A stretch of 64,000 nucleotides of DNA from Dyella sedimenti (GCF_022760995.1 NZ_JAKWJO010000003.1:186001-250000), one strand, 5' to 3'; counted from the stretch's first letter, positions 41,709 through 50,448 are shown. The notes: generated by a model not told the origin, from the letters alone. Numbers and translations are program-made.

Positions 41709-42086
41709 TCAGGCGCTGTCGCGCACCACGATGCCTCGCGCTTCGAGCTGGGCGATCGCAGCGAGCTGCTGCGCGGGGGTGATCCCCGCGGGCCAGACCA
41801 GTGCGTTTCGCGCGACGATGGCGTGGCGGGCGATCAGGATCGCGTCCTCCCGGTCGATCAGCGTCGCATCCACGGCCAGCGCGAGCACGCCCACGGCGAC
41901 ATCGCTGCCGTCGCCGGCCGCGGGGTCGAGGGCCTTGAGCTTGCTGGTGGCCGTCTCGCGGCCGACCACGGCGCCGAGCGGCAGGTTCTGCCCGGCGGCC
42001 ACGGTCGCCTGCTCGCGCGAGTACAGATTCGGCGCCTCGTACTTCAGCAGGTCGCCGAGGGTGGGGGCTTGGGTGAGCGTGGGCAT
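41709..42086 (-). CDS. Head decoration protein, lambda D family
   Basis: The 125-aa protein has LKYEAPNLYSREQATVAAGQ near the N-terminus and the conserved pattern L-x-LGAVVGRETATSKLKALDPAAGDG, then LIARHAIVARNALVW. D proteins bind the three-fold sites of the expanded capsid and stabilise it. It lies directly between protease and capsid genes, as in lambda. Confidence 0.88.
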   Translation of the reverse strand: MPTLTQAPTLGDLLKYEAPNLYSREQATVAAGQNLPLGAVVGRETATSKLKALDPAAGDGSDVAVGVLALAVDATLIDREDAILIARHAIVARNALVWPAGITPAQQLAAIAQLEARGIVVRDSA

Positions 42087-42089
42087 GGT

Positions 42090-42413
42090 TCACTCCCGGG
42101 TCACGAGTTTCTTCACGGCGGCGACCACGGGCGAGGCGGCCGGATCGGCGCCGGGGGCGGCCCAGTCCTGGGGCACGTGGGTCGAGCGCACGGCCGACTC
42201 CATGCTGTGGGCGGCGCGCGCCTCGATCAGGGCGCGGCGCACCTCGGCTTCGGTGCGGCCGGCGGCAATGAACTCGGCGGCGCGCTCGGGGCAGCCGGCG
42301 ATCAGACACAGTTCCGCGATCGCTTGCGCGGACTGCGCCACTTCGCGGCGGGCCTCGGCCATCAGGGTGGCGGCCTCATCCACGCCGAGCGTTTCGGACG
42401 GGGTATCGGTCAT
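42090..42413 (-). CDS. Nested scaffold protein (lambda Nu3-like), internal start
   Basis: An internal ATG in frame with the protease gene has GAGGAAA at good distance and begins MTDTPSETLGVDEAATLMAE. The 107-aa product would equal the protease C-terminus, exactly the C/Nu3 arrangement of lambda. It would guide capsid assembly and then be degraded. Confidence 0.6.
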   Translation of the reverse strand: MTDTPSETLGVDEAATLMAEARREVAQSAQAIAELCLIAGCPERAAEFIAAGRTEAEVRRALIEARAAHSMESAVRSTHVPQDWAAPGADPAASPVVAAVKKLVTRE

Positions 42414-43313
42414 GGTGGTGTTTCCTCGGAGAACGGTCGCCTTCCCGGTCGGGGCTGGGCGCGGCGGGGAAGACGGACGCCGCGTGGCCGCAAGATGTCG
42501 GTCGAACTCGGCGAGCACCGCGGCAAGCGTCGCCACGCCATCGGCCAGCCCGGCTCGAGCAGCCTGCGGGCCGAAGAAGAGCGCGGCCTCGGTCGCACGC
42601 ACCTCCTCCTCGGGCAGGCCGCGCATCGCCGCCACGTGCGCGACGAAGATGGCGTGGAGCCGGTCCACCTCGGCCTGCAGCGCCACGCGGGCGGCATCGT
42701 GTAGCGGCTCGTGCGGCGAGTAGTCGTTCTTGCGCTCGCCCGCGGTGATCGCGGTGTAGCGGTAGCCGTCTTGGGCGTCCTTGACCGACTGGTCGACGTG
42801 CAGCGCGATCACCCCGATCGAGCCCACGCCGCCGGTCTCGGTGACGAAGAGCCGATCGGCGGCGCAGCCGATGGCGTAGGCCGCGGAGAAGGCGGCGTCG
42901 TTGGCCACGGCCCAGACCGGCTTGAGGCCGGCCGCCTCGCGCACGCGGCGGGCGAGCTCGAAGCAGCCGCCGGTCTCACCGCCGGGCGAGTCGATGTCGA
43001 GCACGATGCCGGCGACCGTCGGGTCGCCAAGTGTCGCCTCCAGCCGCGCGCCGATCTCGGCGTAGCTGGTCAACCCCGAGGCCGCCTCCAGCCCCAGCGT
43101 GCGCTTGACCAGGGTGCCGTGGATCGGCAGGACGGCGATCGAGCTTGACGGAAACGCCGCAGGGTTCGGGGCCCGAGGCAGCGGCGGCGCGAGTGCGACG
43201 TCCGGCGCGGCGAGATTCAGGCGGTCGGAGAGCACCGCGAGGATCAGGTCGAGCTTGGCGCGCTGGACGAGCAGGGGCGTCCCGAACAGGCGGGCGGCGA
43301 GGTGGGGGAGCAT
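42090..43313 (-). CDS. Head maturation protease, S49 (lambda C/SppA) family
   Basis: In this 407-aa protein, the core has SIAVLPIHGTLVKR, IVLDIDSPGGETGG (oxyanion glycines, 105-116), the likely nucleophile Ser143 in NDAAFSAAYAIGC, and the likely base Lys195 in AGERKNDYSP. The last 107 residues are a helical acidic/Ala-rich region that can also be made separately as scaffold. It cleaves scaffold and portal termini during prohead maturation. Upstream, where the portal should adjoin, lies the cargo insertion. Confidence 0.86.
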   Translation of the reverse strand: MLPHLAARLFGTPLLVQRAKLDLILAVLSDRLNLAAPDVALAPPLPRAPNPAAFPSSSIAVLPIHGTLVKRTLGLEAASGLTSYAEIGARLEATLGDPTVAGIVLDIDSPGGETGGCFELARRVREAAGLKPVWAVANDAAFSAAYAIGCAADRLFVTETGGVGSIGVIALHVDQSVKDAQDGYRYTAITAGERKNDYSPHEPLHDAARVALQAEVDRLHAIFVAHVAAMRGLPEEEVRATEAALFFGPQAARAGLADGVATLAAVLAEFDRHLAATRRPSSPPRPAPTGKATVLRGNTTMTDTPSETLGVDEAATLMAEARREVAQSAQAIAELCLIAGCPERAAEFIAAGRTEAEVRRALIEARAAHSMESAVRSTHVPQDWAAPGADPAASPVVAAVKKLVTRE

Positions 43314-43356
43314 CGGTGTCAGTCCTGAAGTTCGGTGTTTGGCTTGTGGCACCGGC

Positions 43357-43416
43357 GGCCGCAACCGGATCGGCGGTGTCTCTCTGGTTGTCGTGCCGCG
43401 GGGAGTCCAAAACCAG
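43357..43416 (-). repeat. Displaced remnant of the portal gene 3' end
   Basis: Read on the minus strand this encodes LVLDSPRHDNQRDTADPVAA, matching LVFDSDPRHDRRSDTVTPLA near the end of the portal gene (45310-45371). About 80% of bases match, with one 3-base gap. It sits next to the protease start, where a lambda-type portal gene should end, and so marks the original location. Together with the intact copy it flanks the WYL/cupin cargo as direct repeats. Confidence 0.7.
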
Positions 43417-43524
43417 TTGCGAAATCTCGAACGATGTGGCCGATTCGCCGACGTTGTGCGGGCCGGCTGCCGCGCCCACAAGCCTTGCGCGACGCGTCGG
43501 TTCGGCCAGCGCGTGGAGGACGCT
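43417..43524 (-). pseudogene. ArsR-family regulator fragment fused to portal remnant
   Basis: The minus-strand frame reads SVLHALAEPTRRARL then GPHNVGESATSFEISQ, which is the N-terminal winged-helix start of an ArsR repressor with the normal spacing (36 codons). It then runs directly into the portal 3' remnant. No start codon remains and the DNA-recognition helix is missing. It is probably debris of the donor DNA that brought the WYL/cupin pair. Confidence 0.55.
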
Positions 43525-43560
43525 GGAATGCCCTCTCCGAGCTGCCCGTCGGTCGCTCGT

Positions 43561-44577
43561 TCAGGAAGGTGCCAGCGTGCGTTCGAGCCGGGCCTGCATG
43601 CGGCGCAGGCAGTCCTGCAGTTCGGGCGGCGACTCCACCTCGAAGTCCACGTCCAGGCTGAGCAGCCAAGCGGCCAGCGCCGCCACCCGGTGGGCGCCCG
43701 TGACGAGCCGGCAGCGAGCCGGCCCGAGCGCCTCAAGGCGGCCGGCCAACGGGGAGATCTGCTCTTGCGCGGCGTCGACGGGCGAATGCAACACTACCCG
43801 CGCCTGCACGCGGTAGACGTCGGTGGAGATGCGGCGTGCGACGAAAGCGGCCAGATCGGCCCGCGTCGGTGGCCGGGCAGAGGCCTTGCCTCGGCTGCCG
43901 CCCGTTACGCCGTCCTCGGCGGGAAGGGGGCGCGGGGAAAAGGCGTCCCCCATTGTGCGTACGTCCTCGATGCGGTCGACGCGCAGAGTGCGCCAGTCCG
44001 CGCGTCCGCGGTCCCAGGCGACGAGATACCAGCGCGACTCTGCACACACGAGGCCAGCTGGCTCCATCCGACGAACGCTGGAGCGGCCCTGTACGTCGCG
44101 GTAGCGCAGCTCGACCACCTGCTGCAGCTCGCTGGCGTCGGCCAGCGCAGCGAGATGGCCCAGGTCGGCGGCCGGTGCTGCGTTCGTCAGTGGCTGCACC
44201 GCATCGAAAAGGCTCTTGAGCCGGCGCGCCAGCCGCGCCGGCAAGAGCGTCTCGAGCTTCATCGAAGCCACCAAAGCGGACTCCTCCAAGCCGCGCACGC
44301 CGCCCAAGGCAGCGCTTCGCAATGCGAGCGCGAGCGCGAGAGCCTCGTCCTCCTCGAAGGCCAGGGGCGGGAGCTGGGTGCCTGCCTCGAGGTGGTAGCC
44401 GCCCTCGGCACCTGGCAGCGCCCGCACCCGGTAGCCGAGTCCGCGCAGTCGCTCTACATCCCGTCGGACGGTGCGCGTCGTGACACCCAACCGCTCGGCC
44501 AACTGCGGCCCGCTCCAAGAGCGGCGCTGTTGCAGCAGGCCGAGCAGCCTCAGGAGGCGGGACGAGGCGGGCAGCAT
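43561..44577 (-). CDS. WYL-domain regulator (YafY type), cargo gene
   Basis: In this 338-aa protein, the N-terminal HTH_11 winged helix (GPQLAERLGVTTRTVRRDVE, about 23-42) is followed by the wing GYRVRALPGAEGGYHLEAG, a WYL domain (VVELRYRDVQGRSSVRRMEP; WYLVAWDRGRADWRTLRVDR) and a C-terminal WCX domain. Such proteins usually regulate an adjacent gene in response to a ligand. Here it is divergent from the cupin gene, with 84 bases between, so it most likely controls it. Neither gene belongs to the phage head module. Confidence 0.85.
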   Translation of the reverse strand: MLPASSRLLRLLGLLQQRRSWSGPQLAERLGVTTRTVRRDVERLRGLGYRVRALPGAEGGYHLEAGTQLPPLAFEEDEALALALALRSAALGGVRGLEESALVASMKLETLLPARLARRLKSLFDAVQPLTNAAPAADLGHLAALADASELQQVVELRYRDVQGRSSVRRMEPAGLVCAESRWYLVAWDRGRADWRTLRVDRIEDVRTMGDAFSPRPLPAEDGVTGGSRGKASARPPTRADLAAFVARRISTDVYRVQARVVLHSPVDAAQEQISPLAGRLEALGPARCRLVTGAHRVAALAAWLLSLDVDFEVESPPELQDCLRRMQARLERTLAPS

Positions 44578-44661
44578 GCAGATTTCGAATGAGGACCGAA
44601 ACTGTCCGCAATCCTAAAGTAGGCTGCAGGCCTTGCTCCACCCAACGCCAGGAGGCCACGC

Positions 44662-45162
44662 ATGGACCGACCCATCCTCAACATCAACGACGCGAGTTAC
44701 ACCGACCTCGCTGACCTCTCCCGTCTCTGGGGCTCCGAGATGCCGGCCGAGCGCTACGGCGGCCGAACCGCGCTGATCGGCCGCGCGCTCGGCGCTCGCC
44801 AGCTCGGCTACAACGTCACCGTCATCGCGCCTGGCAAGCGGGCATATCCCTACCACTGCCACACCGTCAACGAGGAGATGTTCTTCGTGATCGAAGGCCA
44901 GGGCGTGCTGCGCGTCGGTGGGCAGACGCATCCGATCCGCGCGGGCGACGTGATTGCTTGCCCGGCCGGCGGCTCGGAGACCGCGCACCAGATCGTCAAC
45001 ACCGGCACCGCCGAGCTGAAGGTACTGGCGGTGAGCACTGCGCGCACGCCCGAGGTCTGCCATTACCCCGATTCCGGCAAGTTCGGCGTGCTGGACCCGG
45101 AGCACCGCTTCGCCTACATGGGGCGGGTGAAGGACGGTCTGGACTACTGGGACGGCGAGTAG
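44662..45162 (+). CDS. Cupin-domain protein, cargo gene
   Basis: This 166-aa protein is a single cupin barrel: motif 1 PYHCHTVNEEMFFVIEGQG (His pair and Glu as metal ligands) and motif 2 IRAGDVIACPAGGSETAHQI (His). It is a cytoplasmic metal-binding protein; possible activities are sugar isomerase, dioxygenase or a storage/regulatory function. AGGAGG precedes the ATG by five bases. It is the only plus-strand gene in the head module and is divergent from the WYL regulator. The upstream region has GGAC-N7-GTCC at 44593-44607, a possible operator. Confidence 0.83.
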   Translation: MDRPILNINDASYTDLADLSRLWGSEMPAERYGGRTALIGRALGARQLGYNVTVIAPGKRAYPYHCHTVNEEMFFVIEGQGVLRVGGQTHPIRAGDVIACPAGGSETAHQIVNTGTAELKVLAVSTARTPEVCHYPDSGKFGVLDPEHRFAYMGRVKDGLDYWDGE

Positions 45163-45257
45163 TCCCGGGGTCGTCCGCGCCAGGCAGCCGGGGCCGCAGC
45201 GGCGAGGTCCGACGTCGGGCACGGCGTTGCCGCGCCGACTCGTCTGCCCGGAGAGGA

Positions 45258-46805
45258 TCACATCGCTTCACGCATCGCTTCACGTTCGCTTTCGCTCACG
45301 TGAGCCTCCGCCGCAAGCGGAGTGACGGTGTCGCTCCGCCTGTCGTGCCGCGGATCCGAGTCGAAGACCAGCCCGAGGTCGTCCGCTCGCGCGTTGTCCG
45401 CCGCGATCTCGCGGTCGATGTCCTCGGCGTCGTAGCCGTAGGCCGAGATCGCCTCCGAGCGGCTCATGAGCCCTGCGCGGATCGCGAGCTTGAGCGCGTT
45501 GAACTCCTTGAGCGGATCGACCCACTGCCAGCCCTGCGGGATCCACTTGGCGGCCTGGTACGCGCGCCGGCGGCGGGCGTAGCCGGGGAGGCTCAGCGCC
45601 CCTTCGAGCACGGCCTGCTCCATCCAGGCCCGCCACACCGGGCGACACAGCTGGTGCACGATCACCCCGTGCTGGATCGCCTCGCAGCGGCGGCGAAACT
45701 CCAGCAGCCCCGCGCGGATGCTGGAGTAGTTCACCTGGGTGAGATCGCCGGTGAGCATCTCGTAGGTGATGCCCATGGCGGCGGCCACCGCCCGGAACTG
45801 TTGGCGCATGAAGGCGTCGTAGCTCGAGCCCACGTCGGCCGGCGCCGAGAACTTGATGTCCTCGCCCGGCTCCAGGATCTGCAAGGTGCCGGGTTCCAGC
45901 CCGGCGAGCGCCGCGCCCTGGGCGTCCGGCAGCCCTTCGCCCATCAGGGTGTCCTCGGGGGCGAGCCGCGTGATGAAGCCGGCGAACATCGCGGCGGTTT
46001 TCTTGCGCACGAGCTCGGCGTCGTCGTACTGGTCCAGTTCGTGCAGCTTGATGAGGGCGCGGGCCAGCCACGGCTCGCCGCGGATCTGCCCCGGGCGCAG
46101 CGGGCGGAACAGGTGGATCACCTCGTCTGCGGGCACGCGCACGGTGTCCAGCCCTCCTGCGGCAGCCCCCGTGCCCGACATCGGAGCGAGGCTGCCGTCG
46201 CCCGGGTGCGAGCGGGTCAGGTGGTAAGCCACGCGCCGGCCCAGCCGGTCGAACTCGATGCCCGCGCGGATCACGTGGCCCGAGGGCAGGTCCCGGTGCA
46301 GGGTGGTCGGCAGGTGCTCGGGCTCCAGCACCTGCAGCTGCAGACCCACCGGCAGACCGTCCTCGGGGCGGCGCCAGCGCAGGCGCACCAGCGCCTCGCC
46401 GCCTTCGAGCATCGCGCGGCAGGCGAGCGCCTGCAGGCCGTAGAAGTCGGTCAAGCCCGCCGCGTCGGCCTCCTCCACCCAGTCCCACCACAGCGCGTGG
46501 ATGGCTTCGCGCACGGCCGCATCAGTCACCATGCTCTGCGGCTTGATGCCGGTGCCGATGGCGTTGGCGACGAACGCCTCGATGCCCGCGGCCGCCCAGG
46601 CGTTGCGCCGGGCGAGATCGCGGCTCTTGGCGCGCAGCTCGCCCTGGGTGGAGGCGAGCGCCGCGACCGCCCCGGGGTTGCCGACCTGCCAGGCCACGGC
46701 CCTGCGGCCGCCGCCCACGCCGTCGTAGGTGGGGCTGGTGCCGAGCAGCCGGCGCTTGAGGGTGCTGAGCCAGCTTGCTGGCGTTTGTGAGGTGCGCCAA
46801 CCCAT
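45258..46805 (-). CDS. Portal protein, lambda B family
   Basis: The 515-aa protein has lambda-portal hallmarks: SRDLARRNAWAAAGIEAFVA, NAIGTGIKPQ, VIHLFRPLRPGQIRGEPWLA, AMGITYEMLTGDLTQVNYSS and RAGLLEFRRRCEAIQHGVI. Twelve copies form the DNA entry ring. The last 30 residues contain an Arg/Asp-rich stretch and a tandem repeat (EAMREAM) that look improvised. A related 3' end lies 1.9 kb away next to the protease gene, so the terminus seems to have been exchanged when cargo entered. Its start overlaps the gpW stop. Confidence 0.88.
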   Translation of the reverse strand: MGWRTSQTPASWLSTLKRRLLGTSPTYDGVGGGRRAVAWQVGNPGAVAALASTQGELRAKSRDLARRNAWAAAGIEAFVANAIGTGIKPQSMVTDAAVREAIHALWWDWVEEADAAGLTDFYGLQALACRAMLEGGEALVRLRWRRPEDGLPVGLQLQVLEPEHLPTTLHRDLPSGHVIRAGIEFDRLGRRVAYHLTRSHPGDGSLAPMSGTGAAAGGLDTVRVPADEVIHLFRPLRPGQIRGEPWLARALIKLHELDQYDDAELVRKKTAAMFAGFITRLAPEDTLMGEGLPDAQGAALAGLEPGTLQILEPGEDIKFSAPADVGSSYDAFMRQQFRAVAAAMGITYEMLTGDLTQVNYSSIRAGLLEFRRRCEAIQHGVIVHQLCRPVWRAWMEQAVLEGALSLPGYARRRRAYQAAKWIPQGWQWVDPLKEFNALKLAIRAGLMSRSEAISAYGYDAEDIDREIAADNARADDLGLVFDSDPRHDRRSDTVTPLAAEAHVSESEREAMREAM

Positions 46806-47026
46806 CACGTCCCCTTGGTCGTGTGAAGGCGGATCTGCCGCGGTGCGCCGGGCCACAGCCCCGTGGCCACGGCCTGCTCGAAGAGGTCGCGTTTCACCTG
46901 GCGAATAGCAGCTTGCAGTTCCTCCACGCTGCGGTACTCGACCGTCTTGTCGCCGAAGCTCACGCGCTTCTCACCCTTGGCGAGCGCGGCTTGCAGGGCC
47001 TCGAGGTCGGCTTGGGTGTAGGCCAT
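46805..47026 (-). CDS. Head-tail connector gpW family protein
   Basis: The 73-aa protein starts MAYTQADLEALQAALAKGEK, with VSFGDKTVEYRSVEELQAAI, the gpW pattern. In lambda gpW closes the portal before tail joining. Its position between terminase side and portal is as in lambda, and start and stop overlap both neighbours. Confidence 0.85.
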   Translation of the reverse strand: MAYTQADLEALQAALAKGEKRVSFGDKTVEYRSVEELQAAIRQVKRDLFEQAVATGLWPGAPRQIRLHTTKGT

Positions 47027-47418
47027 CAGCGGTAGACCACGAGGTCGATCTCGGGGGAGTCGGCGAAGGACGCCGCGGTGGTCGCGCAGCCCACATCGAC
47101 GTGCATCGGCGTTTTCTCGTCGGCGGTCGAGCGCACGATCAGCAGCCGCTGCGTGCCCGTGTTGGTGTTGCTGCGGGCGACGCCCACCCAGGCATAGTTC
47201 GCGTCCGGCAGCGGGCTGGCGAAGTGCACGCGGTAGCGCCCTGCGGCCAGCCGCGTGACCGAGGCGACGTTGTGCGCAGCGCGCACGACGACCTGGTTGC
47301 CGACATAGCCGAAACACACCCAGGCGCGCGCCAGACCCGGGTGGTCGGCGCCGACCTTGACCTTGACCTCCCGCCCGATGCGGCCGGCCAAGACGCCGAT
47401 GCGCGAGACCAGGCTCAT
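47026..47418 (-). CDS. Phage structural protein in the packaging module, unknown role
   Basis: The 130-aa beta-rich protein begins MSLVSRIGVLAGRIGREVKV and contains AGRYRVHFASPLPDANYAWV, a phrase seen in C-terminal tips of tail fibres and appendages. It is overlapped by gpW and the 163-aa gene. A fibre-tip-like gene between terminase and gpW is out of its usual place. Confidence 0.6.
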   Translation of the reverse strand: MSLVSRIGVLAGRIGREVKVKVGADHPGLARAWVCFGYVGNQVVVRAAHNVASVTRLAAGRYRVHFASPLPDANYAWVGVARSNTNTGTQRLLIVRSTADEKTPMHVDVGCATTAASFADSPEIDLVVYR

Positions 47419-47909
47419 CAGACCAGGGCCCCTTCGAAGATCGCGACGAAGTCGGTGTCGGTGTCGCCCACCTCGGCCGCGGCCACGGCGCCGATGTTGC
47501 TGCGCGCCTGGGCGGCTTCAGCGGCGGTGAGGGTCTGCGCCGCGTCGAAGCGCACGCGGTGGTTGACCGCGGCAAGCAGCGCGTCCAGGCCGCTGGTGCC
47601 GTCCTGCAGCAGCTGCTGGATCTCCAGCAGCGTGTCGTAGGCGGCATCGGCCCCGCCCAGGATCTCGGCCTTGAGGGTGTCGAGCAGCGTGACGATCTTG
47701 TGCGAGGAGTAGGTGCTGCTCGTGGCGACCTGGGCGTCGTCGATCGCTCCCGAGGCCACCACCGCGGCCTTCAGCTCGTTGATGGCCGCCACCAGACTGG
47801 ACTTGTCGGTGGTGGTGAGGTGGGCGAGGTTCCCGGCCTTCGCGCGGACGTCGTTGAACTCCTGCGCGACGCGGATGACCAGGCTCTCGATGCGGGTGGT
47901 CAGTGACAT
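47418..47909 (-). CDS. Tail-fibre-like phage protein
   Basis: This 163-aa protein has LTTTDKSSLVAAINELKAAV and LTAAEAAQARSNIGAVAAAE, repeats that are common in phage tail-fibre shafts and baseplate spikes. Its start MSLTTRIESLVIRVAQEFND parallels the next gene, MSLVSRIGVLAGRIG, suggesting the pair act together. It is encoded between large terminase and gpW. Confidence 0.62.
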   Translation of the reverse strand: MSLTTRIESLVIRVAQEFNDVRAKAGNLAHLTTTDKSSLVAAINELKAAVVASGAIDDAQVATSSTYSSHKIVTLLDTLKAEILGGADAAYDTLLEIQQLLQDGTSGLDALLAAVNHRVRFDAAQTLTAAEAAQARSNIGAVAAAEVGDTDTDFVAIFEGALV

Positions 47910-47921
47910 AGCGTCTCCTCG

Positions 47922-49895
47922 TCAGGACAGCCAGCGGCTCTTGATCACGCGCCGGCCGGTGTTGCGGTTGCCAGAAACACCCAGGCCACCTCGATGGGTG
48001 GCCTCGGTGATCGATTCAGTAGGTGTTTGAAGGGCTGGCGGACTGGCCAGCCCCAGTTGCCGCTCCAGTTCGCGCCAGTGGCGTTCCTCGAAGCGGTCGA
48101 GCCCCGAGGCCGCAGCGGCGGCGCGGGCATAGACGTAGCAGTCCAGCGCTTCGTTGCGCTCGCGCACCTTCTGCCACTCCCGCACCGGAAAGCCATTCCT
48201 GTCGCGGCGGGTGATCAGTTGCTCGGCGCAGAGCTGCTGGAGGAACTCGGCGTCGATCTTGGGCAGGTGGACGAAACCGGCCGGGTAGGTCACCGTCACG
48301 CCGTCGTCGGCCACCTCCGCGCTCTGGCGCAGGTGGTTGTAGAACTCCAGCTTGGCGAGCCCCACCGCGACCGCATACACCTTGATGCCCCGGCGCAGCT
48401 TCTTGCCCGCCTGCGAGACATCGACCGCCGTCGGTGTGCCGATCAGGGCTGCGCCCCCCATCGAACCCGTCCGCACGCCCTTGACCGCCATCACCCGCGC
48501 GTCGCGGCAGGCGCGCACGAAGGCGTAGGCCTCCTGTGTCGCAAAGCCGGTGTCCAGCGCCAAGCGGGCCAGCGGCATGGCCGCGCCCGAGGCATGGGTC
48601 CAGGTCTCGGCGAGCATCCCGCCCAGCGCCTTCCACACCGCATCCCGTGCGGTGTCGCCCATCAGCACCCGGTGCTCGATGAGCCAGGCCTCCTTGCCAC
48701 GCCCGAAGGCCCAGACCGAGACCTCGATGCGGTCCTTCTGCACGTCGGCGCCGGCGGTGAGCAGCAGGCCGCCGGCGGGAATGGTGCCGATGGCATAGTC
48801 CTCGCGGCGCTCCAGCAGGCGTTGCCAGTCGGGCGCTTCGCCCTCCTCGACCCAGGTCTCGCCGAGCTCGGTGTTCTTGAAGGTCTTGATCGCGGCGCTC
48901 GATCCGGTTTCCTTGCTCACGGCGGCTTCCCACGCGGCGGCGATCTCGCGCCAGGCGCGCCAGCCCAGCGGGCTGTACAGCGACGACAGATGAAACCCCG
49001 CCGTCTTGCCCGAGCCTTCCGCCGTCGCGCGCCACTCGCCGTGCTCCAGCATCCAGGTCTTGTGGTGCTCGGCGATCGCCGTCTCGCACGATTCGCAGAC
49101 GTAGGCCGCCGTCTCGGGCCGTCCCTTCTCCCAACGCAGTTGCTCGAAGCGCAGCCACTGCCGGTGCGAGCAATGCGGGCAGGGCACGAAGTAGCGGCGC
49201 TGGTCGCTGGCCTCGTACTCACGCTCGATGGCCGAGGCGCCCGCGATCGTCGGCGTCGAGACGATGAAGATCTTGCGCCGCGCAAAGGTGCGCGTGCGCG
49301 CCTCAGCGAGCGAGATCGCATCGCCCTCCCCCTCGACATCGAGCGGGTAGGCGTCCACCTCGTCGAGAAAGAGATAGCGCACCGGCATCGAGCGCAGGCC
49401 CACCGCGCTGTTCGCGCCGGTTATCACCAGCACGCCGCCACGAAACTCCTTGGCGAGGATGGTGTTGCCCGAGTCGCGCGAACGCGCCGGAGCGATGAGT
49501 TCGCAGAGCACCGGCGACTCCTCGATCAGCGGGTCGATGCGCTGCTTGGAGTTGCGCTTGGCCATCTCCACGGTGGGCCACACCGCCATCATCGGCCCGG
49601 GGGCGTGGTGGATCACGTAGCCGATCCAGTTCGAGCCGGTCTCGGTCGCGCCCACCTGGGCGCCCTTCATGAACACCACGCGCTCGATGGGCGAGGTCGG
49701 CGACAGGCAGTCCATGATCGCCTTCAGATACGGCGTGCGGCTGGTGCGCCAGCGCCCCGGCTCGCTCGAGGCCTTGCTCGACAGCACCCGGTGACGGTCG
49801 GCCCATTCGGAGACGGTGAGCAGCGGGTCGGGCGTCAGCCCCTCGCGCCAGGCACGCTCGATGACGTCCCAGCCCTCATAGGCGAACTCGTCCAT
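47922..49895 (-). CDS. Terminase large subunit, GpA family
   Basis: The 657-aa protein is the ATPase-nuclease that packages DNA. The adenine/Walker A-like loop is KGAQVGATETG (77-87), Walker B is YLFLDEVDAYP (174-184, D178/E179), and a zinc-finger-like pair CPHC...CESC lies near 230-260. The C-terminal nuclease part includes LLLTAGADVQKDRIEVSVW and LALDTGFATQEAYAFVRACR. GpA relatives usually cut at cos sites. The start overlaps the small-subunit stop by one base (TGATG). Confidence 0.9.
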   Translation of the reverse strand: MDEFAYEGWDVIERAWREGLTPDPLLTVSEWADRHRVLSSKASSEPGRWRTSRTPYLKAIMDCLSPTSPIERVVFMKGAQVGATETGSNWIGYVIHHAPGPMMAVWPTVEMAKRNSKQRIDPLIEESPVLCELIAPARSRDSGNTILAKEFRGGVLVITGANSAVGLRSMPVRYLFLDEVDAYPLDVEGEGDAISLAEARTRTFARRKIFIVSTPTIAGASAIEREYEASDQRRYFVPCPHCSHRQWLRFEQLRWEKGRPETAAYVCESCETAIAEHHKTWMLEHGEWRATAEGSGKTAGFHLSSLYSPLGWRAWREIAAAWEAAVSKETGSSAAIKTFKNTELGETWVEEGEAPDWQRLLERREDYAIGTIPAGGLLLTAGADVQKDRIEVSVWAFGRGKEAWLIEHRVLMGDTARDAVWKALGGMLAETWTHASGAAMPLARLALDTGFATQEAYAFVRACRDARVMAVKGVRTGSMGGAALIGTPTAVDVSQAGKKLRRGIKVYAVAVGLAKLEFYNHLRQSAEVADDGVTVTYPAGFVHLPKIDAEFLQQLCAEQLITRRDRNGFPVREWQKVRERNEALDCYVYARAAAAASGLDRFEERHWRELERQLGLASPPALQTPTESITEATHRGGLGVSGNRNTGRRVIKSRWLS

Positions 49896-50446
49896 CAATC
49901 GACCCGAACCTTGAGTTCCCCGAGCTCGGCGAGGTGCTCGCGCACGGCGGCATCCAGGGCCACGTGCAGGGTGTGAGCCTCCACGCCGAGCCGGGCCGCC
50001 ATCTGCGCCGAGATCCGCGCCGGCCAGTTGAGCCAGGCGTCGCGCTCGGTACGGGCGAGCTTGAACACATGCGCGATGGCCTGGTGGCGATCGACCAGTT
50101 CGCCCTTGAGGCGGGCCAGCCGCACCTTGTTGGTCTGCGCCTTGACCACCTCGTTGACCGTGCGCGCCTGCACGAGCGTGGTGCCGCCTGCGGGCAGGCC
50201 GGTGGCGAGGTTGGGGGCCGGATCCTCCGCCACCCGCACCTTCACGGCCCGGGCGCCCGTTCCTGACTTGGGCGGCTCGGAGTTCCTGGCCCAGTCGCGG
50301 TCGGCCTGGCTTGGGTCGATCGTGCCGTCCGCCTCGGGCGTGATGCGCCCGGCGCGGATGGCTTTGTGTACGGCGGTGTCCGATACCCCACGGTGGCGGG
50401 CGTAGGCGCGAATCGAGATGCCCATGGCCCTCTTCGATCCATTCAT
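49895..50446 (-). CDS. Terminase small subunit / Nu1-like protein
   Basis: This 183-aa protein has an N-terminal winged helix (ISIRAYARHRGVSDTAVHKA) for DNA, then IRAGRITPEADGTIDP, a flexible linker and a helical C-terminus (LKGELVDRHQAIAHVFKLAR) for contact with the large subunit. A later ATG (codon 8) is an alternative start. The cos site is expected nearby but cannot be recognised. Confidence 0.78.
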   Translation of the reverse strand: MNGSKRAMGISIRAYARHRGVSDTAVHKAIRAGRITPEADGTIDPSQADRDWARNSEPPKSGTGARAVKVRVAEDPAPNLATGLPAGGTTLVQARTVNEVVKAQTNKVRLARLKGELVDRHQAIAHVFKLARTERDAWLNWPARISAQMAARLGVEAHTLHVALDAAVREHLAELGELKVRVD

Positions 50447-50448
50447 CG

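Noticed and set aside
44662..45162. Cupin as a phage structural protein
   Set aside because: It is on the opposite strand with its own divergent regulator and matches metal-cupin motifs, not capsid or fibre folds.
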